From Hofstenia miamia (lineage: Eukaryota > Xenacoelomorpha > Acoela > Hofsteniidae): a stretch of 64,000 nucleotides of DNA. Both the position numbers and the translations under genes were made by a program. The stretch covers positions 545,509-609,508 of the forward strand of contig CABFPE010000117.1 in the NCBI GenBank assembly GCA_900660155.1. The letters are read 5' to 3'. The notes beneath the pieces are model-generated. The model was not told the DNA's origin. It ran no database searches and saw only the letters and a list, made by a program, of their open reading frames with translations. The stretch's first letter is position 1. Each line of letters begins with the position of its first letter. Shown here piece by piece: positions 25,176 to 36,533 of this stretch.

Positions 25176-25769
25176 TTTAATTGAATCATTTAAACCACAC
25201 AAATCTTGCAACTTTGGGTTTTCAACTAATATTTTTTCTTTGAATTCATGTGTACGTAAGTTTTCCAAAAAATAACTCGGTACATTTAGAATTTTTAGCT
25301 TAATTGCAATCTTTTTGTATTCTACAAAATTATAAGACTTATTTTTCCCGATATTATTTTTAATAACCTCAACATCTGCTTTAAATTCACAAGCAAAAAC
25401 AAGTTCATTCTTATTTGGGAATATCTTTCTAATTTTAGGAAAATCCTTAGCATCTTGAATTTCTTTAAGAATATCTTGAGTAACATTTGAAATATCAGTA
25501 ATTGTTATAGGTTCTTTATTCGCTAAATTTTTGTTTGTACATTTAATATAATAGCTGCTTGTTTGGTTTAACTTATTTCTTTTTAAAATATTGGAGTAAC
25601 TTTCTTCATGATGACTGACAGTATTTCCCAATTTCAATAAACTTTTAAGTTCAGACAAAATAGACTCGTGGCTCAATAAAAGTGCATCATCTATAGTCTT
25701 GCCTCTTGAACAATTTACTAAGTTCCTTAATTCATTAAATTTGTTAACAATTTCAGTATTCATAGGCAT
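25176..25769 (-). CDS. LINE ORF1 protein, N-terminal part
   Basis: ATG at 25769 opens about 198 codons, rich in Lys, Asn, Glu and Leu: a predicted helical N-terminus (EIVNKFNELRNLVNC) followed by a region resembling the RRM-like fold of LINE ORF1 (ITITDISNVTQDI, then NELVFACEFKADVEVI, then YKKIAIKLKILNVP). The frame then crosses directly into an ORF2 block (ACPI) at about 25175, so the ORF1 C-terminus is not contiguous; its zinc knuckle appears at 24876-24743. The protein presumably bound LINE RNA. Assignment rests on position and fold-like pattern, not on a strong motif. Confidence 0.55.
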
Positions 25770-25901
25770 ATCGTGTAGAATTTTAAATTATGTTTAAAAT
25801 ATACACAATAAAAAAATTCGACTTACTTTCCCACCATTTTTTCCTATAATTCATCATAAGTATTATAAGATTTGGGGGTTACTTTCTACCCACATTAAGT
25901 A

Positions 25902-26067
25902 NNNNNNNNNNNNNNNNNNNNNNNNNNNNNNNNNNNNNNNNNNNNNNNNNNNNNNNNNNNNNNNNNNNNNNNNNNNNNNNNNNNNNNNNNNNNNNNNNNN
26001 NNNNNNNNNNNNNNNNNNNNNNNNNNNNNNNNNNNNNNNNNNNNNNNNNNNNNNNNNNNNNNNNNNN
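25902..26067. other. Assembly gap (166 N)
   Basis: A run of N between the empty-site flank and the internal part of a Tc1 element. Predicted frames crossing it are artefacts. Confidence 0.98.
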
Positions 26068-26511
26068 GCATGATGGAGCACCCTGCCACAACGCAAAGGT
26101 GGTCAGAGAATGGTTGACCTCTCAAGATATTGAGATTCTTGGTCCGTGGCTCGGAAACGGCCCAGACTTAAGCCCAATAGAAAATCTTTGGTCTATTCTC
26201 AAGACCAAAGTGTCTGCCCATAAACCAACTAGTTTGGATGACCTGAAACAGATAATACGACGAGTGTGGTGCACGGAGATCACCCCAGAAATGTGCAAAA
26301 AACTAGTAGCCAGCATGCCTCAGAGACTTAGAATGGTGATCCAAAATCGTGGAAAACATACTAGATACTGATTTGGTGTTTCTCTAAGCTATTCTCTAGG
26401 ATAATTCAAGCTATTTGAACTATTTTTACTCTGTGTAATGCTTTTTATATACACTTTTACATTGATTATATTGTTTAATTTACATTTATACCAGACTTTT
26501 GGCCACAGCTG
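26068..26511 (+). mobile_element. Tc1 element, copy 2 (3' part)
   Basis: Nearly identical to 16439-16882, including the 3' UTR and the terminal repeat CCAGACTTTTGGCCACAGCTG, followed by a TA target base pair. The 5' part lies in the gap. Confidence 0.9.
26069..26371 (+). CDS. Tc1-family transposase, C-terminal fragment
   Basis: 100 codons from HDGAPCHNAK to KHTRY, open from the gap edge to the stop. It carries the second catalytic Asp (HDGAP) and the Glu (PIENLW), like the copy at 16.4 kb, with only a few substitutions (for example GNGPDLSPIE in place of GNSPDLNPIE). Whether a full-length transposase exists depends on the missing sequence. Confidence 0.85.
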   Translation, partial: HDGAPCHNAKVVREWLTSQDIEILGPWLGNGPDLSPIENLWSILKTKVSAHKPTSLDDLKQIIRRVWCTEITPEMCKKLVASMPQRLRMVIQNRGKHTRY

Positions 26512-26614
26512 TACACAATAAAAAAATTCGACTTACTTTCCCATCATTTTTTTCTATAATTCATCATAAGTATTATAAGATTTGGGGGTTATTTTCAACC
26601 CACCTTAAGTATTG

Positions 26615-29600
26615 CCCAAACTATTTATAATACATCATGTGAACAAAGTTTAAAGTGTTAGGGTCCTGGCCATTTTGCAGTAGGCTTAGAAATCTACTCC
26701 TCTTTTGAGAATTTGACTTTTGCATCTGATAGATCCTTGTCCTATACCTTTAGGTTTTTCTAACCCCCTGAATAGTCGTTGAGATATGATCAATCATGAA
26801 ACATGAAAAATGTGAGGAATAGACAATGAATATAATTTTAGGGTTTAATCTAAATACCCTCTGGAACCTAACCTTCTGGAACTTTGCTCCTGCCAACAAT
26901 TCTCAATTTTCTGAATTCGGGATCAAAAAGTCAAATCAAAAAAATTTTTTTTTCAGCTTTGAGCTATATAACGATCACTCCTTACCTATTCCTCACTTTT
27001 GTACATTTTGATTGACATTACAATTACCTTGGCCTCTGGGTTATAACCTGACCTTTTATGACAATCTCTAACGCTCAAAGTCTATAAAATATTGTTTCGG
27101 TTTAAGGCTTAGATTTAGATTTAAGGTTTAGATTAGGAAATATCAATTTGGACTTAAGCAACCTAAGTGTGCAGGATATACTTAAGTTATTGAAGGATAT
27201 AGCCAAATAACAATTATGGAAGCAAAAGCATATGATGTACGCATACTATTGGAAGATTTGCCACAATGCTATACCTAAATTGTTGGCAAATTCCAGTAAT
27301 TCTAATCCAATATATTCAACTACGTTATATGTTGCAAGCATTTAATTATGTTTACTATGTTCAGTAAGCATCGACTCTTGTTGCAAATTATAAAGAAATA
27401 AACTCAATTAATTGCATGCAAAAATATTTAAATACAAATGCAATAAAAAGCAATTATGATGCTTTAGAAATTTACCCCGAAAAGGGCTTGCTCATTTTCC
27501 CAATATACAATGATGAAATTATACTGCATATAGTACGATATAGTAGATGCGAAAAACCAACAAGGTGTGAAATATCCTAGTGGGTATGGCTTTTCAAAGT
27601 AGCCCAAGTGAATAATAACTGAAATTTAGGATAAAAGCTTATTTTGCCGGAAAACATTATTTTTTGTTGTTCTCTTTCCGAATAGTGGTCGACCTGTTCC
27701 CCTTCCATATATATATATAGATTAAAATGTTGCTGAATGGTGAGTATAATACAAGATAACTCAAACAACAAGCGCCTTCAGCTGGCAGTTTTCGTCATAT
27801 TTAAGTCTAGTTTGGCACTATTCGTTTATTAGTTATAAGAAAATTATTGCATTATTGATCGTTTATCAATAATAGGTAAATTTCATGTTTTAGTAGTTCA
27901 CACCTGGATCAAAGCACCTTTTAGTATAAGGAAATTGAAATTCACAGAAGAGAAGCTTCAATTTTGTATATTTTGTCAGTACTTAATTATTTACGTTAAT
28001 TTCTGCGTTAATTCTCAATCTCCAATATTCTGTATTTTACGTCATCGTGTACTCAAAACTAGTGCGGGAAGCAAATCGGGTTGCGGGTCGCAGTTGATTT
28101 ATAATTATTAGGGTGAATGAACACTAACAGATTTATATAACAATTTAAGAAGTCAAACTATTGAATTTTAGAAATTCTTAAAGATTTCAAATTTTTTGTA
28201 TTGTTTATTGTAATATTAATAAAAGAAGTTAACCTTAAAAAGCATATCGTCAATTTTAAGGTTCAACCGTTTTTCACACTTGCAAAGAATTTTCTCCAAG
28301 CCTATTAGCAAATTTAAAAAACTTTAATGCAAAGTTAAAAATTTCTTTTAAAGATTATAGCTGTGCTGAATTTGTTCCTAAGATTAACAATATTTATTTG
28401 AAAATTTCGAATTTTTGAAAACGATTTAAGTTCTCTCCATGCCTAGTATCATGTATTTATAAAGATTTGAGCTCATGGAAGCAACAAAGAATTTTTTATT
28501 GTTACTTGATATGTACAAAGATATCCAAAACCCATTGAGTCAGAAGTCATGGGGCCGAGGTTTTTCAAGTGCTTTTATGGATTATAAAAATTATTTCTAA
28601 TTCTGCTATGTTCCTTCATAATGTTTATCCTTGTATTTTTGTTAATATTATTGCCCATTTTTTTTAACTGTTAAAAAAATTATAAACTTGCAACCGTAGC
28701 ATCTTTAAATTAACCAAGACATTGGCATTGCTCCTAAAAAAATAAGTAGTAGGCAAAGAAAGGGATATTAAGCTTCAAATATCAACATAGCACTTTTTGA
28801 TGTAACATTTTTTGGAACCAAATGATATCTTCATACATTTTGAAGAAATATTGGGGGAATGTTGTAGTAATGGGATTTTAATATTATCCAGACCAAAACC
28901 TTGTTTGGAACTTTTCTAACAGTTATGTGAACATGAGAATGGGAAAGATATAGATACATAAACATTTTTCTTAAGGTTTAATTATTAATGTGCAAAGAAC
29001 GTTTCTTTTTATCATGTAAGATATCTTTTTTGTATCAGCACTCTTTCTTTGAACGGATAGGGTTTGATCGCGGGTAAATATTGGAGGAGTTGGATCGCGG
29101 GTCACTGATAGACGGTTCAGGTGGCGGGTCAAAAAAGTGACACGTCTCCAACCCTGCTCAAAATCACAAAAATTTAACTAAAGCATTCAAAAGCAGATGT
29201 TTGAATCTCATGAATCTTACAGTATCAACAAGTGTTTCATTTATCAAAAAGCATGATTTTAAAAAAGATTTTTCTAACTCAAATGTTTTTGCGGCTCGTT
29301 TCGTTCTTACTCCATGAGTATTGATTTTAGAAAAGCCTTAACCCACCTCGCCTCGGCCTTTCGAGTACCACCAACCATATGGATTTACCAGTCTCAATTC
29401 CATCTCTAGTATATAGAGGAATGCACTGAATAAAGTAAATAAGCAAAGGAATATGGAAAGTATGAGCTTTAATGTTGCCCTCATTAGCTGGAAAAATGAG
29501 TATGTATATGTGGTCCAAGATGAATCAAATTTCAAATAATACGTCTAGAAACGCAGGGTACTTAAACTAATTTGGAGCTCTCTTACATGTACAAAATAAA

Positions 29601-29915
29601 TTACATATTAATACAGCCTAAAGCAATTGTAAGAAAATGGGACATAAACACTGTGACCAAATTTGTGAAATTGAATCTTTCGTGTACGAAGTTGAATTTC
29701 TCTTGTATTGCAATTGTAGAATCTATATAGAGTTTTGAATTTGAAGAACAATTGTATACTCTTAATTACTCCAAAAGGTTCCAGTGCAGTTTTATGTAAT
29801 TATTTCAGTTAACTGTATGTATTTTAAGTACTGTAGAGTTATGCGGGAAAAAATAGTCCCATGGAATTTAGCAATCAAATTATTATGTGCTGTTACATAG
29901 GACTAACTATTTCAG
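26615..29915. other. Intergenic with possible hAT-like end near 29155
   Basis: No gene recognised. 29050-29155 is locally GC-rich, repeats the word GCGGGT and ends ACACGTCTCCAACCCTGCTC; its complement begins CAGGGTTGGAGACGTG, which resembles hAT terminal repeats. A partner left end was not found: 28066-28095 shares only the GCGGGT word. A TA run lies at 27705-27717. Confidence 0.35.
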
Positions 29916-30150
29916 TTAGGGATATGACCGAATCCGGTATCCGGATCAGATAAAATCAGTAATTGCACAACCGTATCCCGATGTCCGGTAAAATTTAACT
30001 TGTTTACCGGATTTTACCGGATAACATATTCTGAGATAAAACTTGATTTAAGAATGGAGTTTTCGAGGAAACGATATTTTTCCATGATATGGAAGTTTTC
30101 AACAATGAAATTATCCGGTATGCGGTATATTCAATTCACTACCCCTAATT
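29916..30150. mobile_element. hAT-like MITE rich in CCGGTA words
   Basis: The left end TTAGGGATATGACCGAATCC and the complement of the right end TTAGGGGTAGTGAATTGAAT are imperfect inverted repeats. Inside, both halves carry repeated CCGGTA or CCGGAT words in inverse orientation, unlike the surrounding AT-rich DNA. No clear 8-base target duplication is visible, so the superfamily is a guess from the end sequence. Confidence 0.45.
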
Positions 30151-31401
30151 TGAGTTCCACTGGGACTAAAATGGGTCTGTGACTTACGGATTTCAGGATA
30201 CTAGTACATATTGCCAATTTTGTCCAAAATAAAAATTATCTCGTGGGACCAGAAAATTTCATGTGGTTAGGATATGACAGGATTAAAGGCAGAAATAAAT
30301 TATAAAATGATTTAATTCTATAATTAGCAAACTCAAATTTAAATTTCAAGTCCAGTTGTTAAAGTTGGTATCTCTCCTTTTACATTAAAGAACAAAATAT
30401 TAACATATTTAATTTCAATACTGCTCTAGATTTTATAAAATTCCTTACGATGCTAATTATTTCGAAATATATTGGTGATTATCTAAATTATTCCGATTTG
30501 TCAATTATTGTATGCAAAAATACACGAACATGATGTAGGACAAACTTCAATATAAATTGTCTTATGTAAAATTCAAATTTAGTATCAGTTTAAACTAAGA
30601 CAACCATGGCCTACTAAATATTATTTTAGTTTTTATTTCCGTGATATTGCATTGGATATCATTGAACAAGACTGGTAAAGTAAGTATCATAAATTTTATT
30701 TCACTGAACTAAGATAATCTAGACTTTTGTAGAAGTAAAAATGAAAGACCTAAGCAGATAATAATTTTAAAAATAGGAGAATGTTAAGTAATTGTTTAAA
30801 TCCTCTGAAATTAAAAATTACAACAATCAAGAAAAAAAATTCAAGTTTTACATTTTGGTCTCTATTTTGAAAGAGTCAAATTTGTGAAGGTATATCGACA
30901 TCAGAAGTAAACATCTTCAATATTTGATTGTCTGACTCAAATCTAGGATTGAAAACTTTGAAATTCTTGCCAGGATTTATTGATTGAGGAATCTAAAAAG
31001 CGGTTATAAATGTAAATAGGCAGATACATGTATATGTAGGATAAAAATAATATTCAAATTCGTGAATACAAGGACCTCACACTGTGCCTGGACGGGACTT
31101 GGGTGGTCTATTGACATATAATTGAGGTTAATTGGTTCTGCAATGGGTCCTAGACTGATTTATTATCTTAAAACTAAAAATATAAAGAGTTTGAATGTTT
31201 TTGCCAACATCAGAATTTCCATTGAAAAAAGTTAATATTTTAGTATACTTCATACATAGAAAAATTTTCACGACAAATTTTGACCATAATAGGGAAGCAA
31301 ACTTAGCATAGAAGTTATTTTTTGTGGTTGGAGCTCTTTGCTTGACAGTAGCCGCCCGCGATACTAAAGCAGTTGCTCGCTGTAAAATTTTTATAATATA
31401 T
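30151..31401. other. Non-coding with one dispersed repeat
   Basis: No gene recognised. The complement of about 31080-31165 resembles 39113-39190 (both contain TCTAGGACC, then an AACCTCAA word), suggesting a dispersed repeat family of unknown type. Confidence 0.4.
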
Positions 31402-31983
31402 AGTATCGCCTCGAAGGTTTTTTCCGATGTATATTTTGCATATATAAAGTTTCTTTCGGGCGATACTATATATATTTCGTTTTTTAAATTTCTTATAAAT
31501 GCTTATAAATGGTTTTCAGTTCTCTACTCTATTAATCCATCAAAAATAATTATGTTTTAATGGACCAACTTTAATTATTAAAGACCATTTTAAATACGAA
31601 GTCGTTCTTCCCCATCCACCTTATTCCCCCAACATAAGTTCTTTTTACTTTTACCTGTTCCATCTGATGAAGGATTCAATAAGAAAACAAGATTACAGTA
31701 GTAAAAAATTGTGAGCGCTTTGAATCAGCGGTTTGTCACTAAACCAAATGGTTCTTTTCGAAAGCGTTCCAAATTCTTCCGGAACGGTGGCAAAGTTGTA
31801 TCAACGTTTCTGGGGCCTATTTCAGCCACTTACGACAAACAAACTAATTGAAACGTTTGTTTGTAGCACATGCTTTATCCCGTTATCATGTTTCAGGTAT
31901 AAAAATGATAAAGAAACTACTAGTTTTCAATATCATACTTAATTAGCCAAAATATACATCGGAAAAAACTTTCGAGACTACTA
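31402..31983 (+). mobile_element. Internally deleted mariner with TIRs
   Basis: The left end has GTTTTTTCCGATGTATATTT at about 31418-31437 and the right end has its complement at about 31949-31968; the match extends with few mismatches over about 36 bases to TATAGTA at both edges. Between them, near 31600-31640, a plus-strand frame gives VVLPHPPYSPN followed by FYFYLFHL, the third catalytic Asp region of mariner transposases with the Asp replaced. Length is about 580 bases and no usable open frame remains. Confidence 0.7.
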
Positions 31984-32384
31984 TATAATATGCATCACAT
32001 TTCTTATAGTTTATATGTACTTATAACAACATACCAATGAATGTGTTAAAATCCCAGGATTTCTAAATTCTTTTTCGTCTTGGCAAAAATTGGATGAGAA
32101 TATGAACAATACACAGCTTGGGACTTTAAAGCCACAATGGAATGTTTGGGTTTAAGAGTCAATAAGATATTTAAAAAAGAGTTCGGCAAGGATCGAGGGG
32201 CCTACTGTCAGTCGGGTCACGATCTGTCCACGAATACACAATGTGCCTATTCCAACTATATAAATATGATCTACAGCCGCTCAGAGGAGTAATTAATTAA
32301 CAATATTCTATTGAGGATGCGCCTACGTATAAATTGATAAGAGAGTTAATTAAACTAACGCTTCTCAATTTCATATTCCCACTT

Positions 32385-32512
32385 GGTTAGACTATGTGAT
32401 TGGTCACGCGTGATCTGTCAGATTTTGACAAAATCGCACTTCTAACCACCGAGATAATTAACGATGTGACATGTTTTGTAATTTTTGTTGCTACCAATCA
32501 CGTAGTCTAACC
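32385..32512. mobile_element. 128-base foldback MITE
   Basis: 32385-32404 (GGTTAGACTATGTGATTGGT) is complementary to 32493-32512 with one mismatch. The interior is not coding. No target duplication could be fixed. Confidence 0.6.
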
Positions 32513-32705
32513 GTAACCTTACAAAATATAACAATGTAGCAACTTGGATCGGGTTAAACTATCTTTATCCATTTACAGCCCTGATTTAAATATATATATA
32601 TATATCCACCCAGCAGTCACATTTACACCGCCGTTTTAGTAACCTTACATCTAATCCTTTCAAAAAGCAAAAGTTGTATTGAAAATTTTGAATAATATTC
32701 CGATA

Positions 32706-33006
32706 AGGGAAGTGATCCAAATTCAATACATTAACAAGTGAAAATGAAGCCGTAAAAAACAATTCTAGTATTAAATGTCTTCATACGCTTAATAAATTTA
32801 TTTGAATAGATATATTTGAAGAAATGTGCTGAACCTAAATGTGTCAAAGTTATTTGTAATAATATTTGCTGAAAAAATACGCCTTTAACGTAAACTTCAT
32901 CTTTAACGAATTTATTTTGAGTGTAAGATTTGGTTTACGGTCATGTTAACGTAAAACACCATTTGTTAACGGTGTTGTTAACGTATTGAATTTGGATCAT
33001 TTCCCT
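32706..33006. mobile_element. 301-base MITE with 30-base TIRs
   Basis: It starts AGGGAAGTGATCCAAATTCA and ends with the complement, about 30 bases long with two mismatches, each followed inward by a TTAAC word. TA flanks the left end and lies across the right end, compatible with a TA target. The right half repeats GTTAACG several times. Confidence 0.7.
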
Positions 33007-33601
33007 AAATGTGAAAATCTTTTCAAGTTTTACAGCATAATTTGAATTGCTATTTTTCTATTCGTATATTATCAGAGTTGTCTTTTTCTATTTCCTTGAA
33101 AAATTGAATTTCTTCTGCATTATGATTATGATTTATCATTTGTAGCATAATCGGCATCAATTTGTTGATTACAAGTAGAACACGTGGCTCTCATCATTAA
33201 ATTCGTTCCTGTCCAATTTTTCATTGTCGGAAAAGGATGCCCAAAATTTTTAGTCTAGGGATCCCAGCAGAGATCCTAGGGTTAAACACTATTACCTTTA
33301 GCCAATTTTACTTATTATTACCTCACTAATTATGATTTAAAATGGCTATAAACGGGGAGTGAACATGGACAATTTTGCTCACATTATTGAAATTTTATAA
33401 ACCTTATAGTATATTTAATATTGGCTATTTTTGAATCATGCAATTCATATTCATATTGCTTCGAAACGATATTGTCATATAAACTGTGATTTATCAATAT
33501 TTATGCTAGAGTGATAAAGCATATAAGATTAAATATTTTTGTCCCTAAGAACGTTTTTAAGGGATGAATAGATGTTTTGCACAGCTAACACGTTTTAGTG
33601 T
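33007..33601. other. Non-coding, 3' flank of the Cys-rich gene
   Basis: No supported gene. On the minus strand this is the presumed 3' UTR and flank of the gene ending at 33602; no canonical AATAAA was found close to the stop. Confidence 0.4.
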
Positions 33602-36533
33602 TTATATAACCGGAGACCAAGCAAATTTAGGCTGAAAATTTCTATGTTAATCCTTAATTGGATGATCCCAATGACTTGGCAGAAGCTTGGGATATTGGCC
33701 CGTAAATGCCGATTTTCCGATTCAACTCAAACTTATTTCCATGTTCGCCCTTAATTCAAAAAAATGTTTCAAATGGTATTGATTTTCATGTATTCAAATT
33801 TTCTAAAAACTATTGAAATCTTACACAGTGGATACTCACAATATGTTTGTGTTCTTTCTGCATAGTCCTTAAGGTTTTAATATCCATTCTGCGGGTCATT
33901 TTAAGATTGCGTATGGAGTTTTGACAGACGTATCCTGGTCTACTATGAAGCAATCGACATCGCTCACTGCAGGAAGTCGTTATTGAGGCAGAACGCTTTT
34001 TGTTGTGATTCAACCAAACTTGATTAATGCTTTCCAACGCTTCTGACATGCTAGTTCCCCAATATGGAACTGGAGCTGGATCACTAGATGCACGTTGTCG
34101 AGCAGAAATCTCTCCTTTACTGCAAACTTCGGTTTCGATTACAAATGGTTGTGTTTGCTCAGTTTCTATGCGATCTAAAAGAACAAGAACTATATTTCAA
34201 ATTTTCTAACAGAGCATCCATTTCACGTCATATTATTCATTCTACGAAAGTATCTCAAGTAATTCGAATCTTTTTTACACCACTAAGCGGAGCGAAAGTG
34301 AATTGATTTTTTCAAATAAGTGTTGTGGCACGTTCAATACATGGTCTACAACAAAGTGAAATAGCTTGATTTAAACTAAAAAACTAAGTAAATAATAAAC
34401 CATCGTAGATCATTTTAAAGATTTTCATGTCTTAATATAAAGCGTGTTTGAAATAGAAACATTCAATTCTTTAACAGAGCAATGACGTAATCTGTAATAG
34501 AAAACCTCACCGACAGGAATAGACAGAAGTTGTTTTTGTAATTGATAACAAAATTTCAAATTGCAATATTTGATTTTCTCATTAATGTATTAACTTAGCG
34601 AATTTCATACCTAAGAAATTGAAGATAATATTTATCGGATTATGAACTGAAGTAAATTTCTTCCTATGTAAAATATATGCACTAAGAATTTATCTCACAA
34701 ACAACTAATTCAAATTACATACAAATAGAAATTACCTTCGTTAGCGGGTAAATGCTCTTCATAAAGTCTGTTTAACAAGATAAGCGATTCGTCAGAATTC
34801 TTATTATCGTTGCGTTTAATTGAAGCATTGATAAATCTAAGTGTAATACAGCCAGATTTTAACGTATTGCATGATAAACAATGACTTTTCAAATGTTTTC
34901 CAAAGGCTAATGAAGCAACACACGTTCCACTTTGACACGAAAAGCATTTCTGACCATGTGAAAGTAGGTTATTTAACAAACAGTGTTTGTTTTTGCAGCC
35001 ACCGCAAACTGCCCTATTTCTAAATGTGGTCATCAGGCAGGTCTGTTCAACACAATACACGCAGTTTTCATTATGATTGGAGGTTATTAACAAGACACAT
35101 TTTCCCATTTGGCACAACTCACATGTGATGATATCGTGAGAAATGGTTTGCATGTAAATGCAATTGCCTTTAGAACACAACTCACATGGCGTCTTCAAAT
35201 GACTATTGAGAAGATCAAGAAGACAAAGATCTTGATTCATACAAATTGAGCATTCCGAAAATTTATGCAAGTTTACAATTTCCCTGAGTGTAAAAGGCGC
35301 TAAAACGTTATTTTCTGACTGGCACGCTTCACATGTATCGCCTTTTTTAATGTGATTCGAAAATGCACGCCTTACACATTTACCATCATATTTGCATATG
35401 TAACACTGACTACCGTTGTGAGGCAACTTAAGTGAATATAACAACTTCTGCCAATTGCATAATGCGTGACGACATTTCTTACTTTGACATCCTGTGCATG
35501 ATTCCCTGAAATGTTCTTCAAATAAATATTTTTGCAAACAAGAAAATACGCCATCATTACAAGTCTTACATTTCTTAGAATCATGAAAAGAGTTCAACAA
35601 ATCCAGCTTGTATGAGTTTTTACAATTCTCTTCCTTACTGCTATTTTGCCAAAGATTTGTGTACAAACATGCATCATCTGCACATAATTTACAGCTGAAG
35701 GGATCATGCATGGATTCAATTATCTGATAAATGCAAATTCCCAAGGAACAAGCTTCGCAACTTTCATTTCTATGATCGAGATTTTTAGAGAAAAGCTTTT
35801 GGAAACAACAACCTTCCCGACAAGCGTCACATTTTGATGAACTGTGAGAAATCTTTGATAAACAATTGATGCAATTAAATTTGTTGCATTGTGGAACACA
35901 TATGTCCTTCGGAAGGGATTTCTGCAAATTCGATAGCAGGCAAGAATTGTTATTACAACCTTCACAACTTTTGTTTCTTTTGCTAGTAATATTTTCTAGA
36001 AGTTTCAAGAAACAGAAAGATTCCTTGCATGCGCAACAATTCGAAGAATCATGTGAGCCTACAAGAATCTTCCTGAGGGGATCAGAATTAATGCTACTGT
36101 TATCCATCGGAAGTCTTTTCAACACACGGGTTAAACAAGTATTCATATCGCATTTATTGCAATTTTCTGTGGCATGCGGATAATTCAGTTGAACCTTCAT
36201 GCAGTCGCGTTGAACAAGGTTACAAAGATTGCACGACTCAAAGGTGTGCAGTAAATTAAAGTTCGAAACTCCACATGTGTTTTTGGCGCATGATCTGCAA
36301 TTAGCCTCGTTGTGATTGTTCACTAAGAAGTTGGAAAAACATGCTCCGTTCTTGCATCCACTGCAAATTGCATCGGTTGCAATGCTTTGATAAGCATTAG
36401 ACTCAATGCCATCAATTAGAGAAGCAATAGTCGTTTTTGTTCTCACACGACTGCTGTCAAATGATTCATTTAGTCTGAAAACAGGCGTTTGATGTGGAGA
36501 AGAGTCCCCATTCCCAATCGACTTCTTAGACAT
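33602..36533 (-). CDS. Tandem HCCC-module protein, about 22 zinc-finger-like repeats
   Basis: Model: exon 36533-34736, intron with donor GTAATT and acceptor TTCTTTTAG, exon 34174-33840, donor GTGAGT, exon 33631-33602 with stop TAA. Phases agree and give about 720 residues. Residues about 57-585 hold roughly 22 modules of H-x4-C-x2-C-x4/5-C followed by a Leu-rich stretch, for example SHLKTPCELCSKGNC and MHDPFSCKLCADDAC. About 17 keep the His; a few have lost one ligand. Each has three Cys and one His, enough for one zinc. There is no signal peptide, so a cytosolic or nuclear location is likely. The spacing recalls the H-x3-C...C...C loops of TAZ domains but is not identical. The C-terminal 110 residues are basic (KKRSAS, TRRMD). 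The frame is open upstream to a good acceptor at 36616, so earlier exons may exist. Family not recognised. Confidence 0.65.

Larger units (their letters stand above)
21711..25790 (-). mobile_element. CR1/Jockey-type LINE, near full length but scrambled
   Basis: Read 25790 to 21711, it contains an ORF1, a zinc-knuckle segment, an apurinic-type endonuclease, a reverse transcriptase, a C-terminal region and an (ATT)n tail. Between 25175 and 24300, blocks of the element alternate with blocks of a second, deletion-bearing copy in the same orientation (see findings). The duplicated blocks are almost identical to their counterparts, so the second copy is either very young or an assembly product. Confidence 0.8.
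25801..26614. repeat. Same flank with and without a Tc1 insertion
   Basis: 25802-25901 and 26512-26614 are the same roughly 100-base sequence (TACACAATAAAAAAATTCG onward) with a few substitutions. The first copy runs unbroken through the TA at 25802, then ends in the N gap. The second begins at the TA directly after the Tc1 3' terminal repeat. This is the pattern of an empty allele joined to an occupied allele. Confidence 0.75.

Noticed and set aside
25863-26125. Three short minus-strand frames across the second gap
   Set aside because: Nearly all residues are unknown bases; no coding evidence on either side in those frames.
34027-36183. Plus-strand frames opposite the Cys-rich gene
   Set aside because: They are mirror frames of the minus-strand exons, which show the ordered Cys/His periodicity and splice sites.
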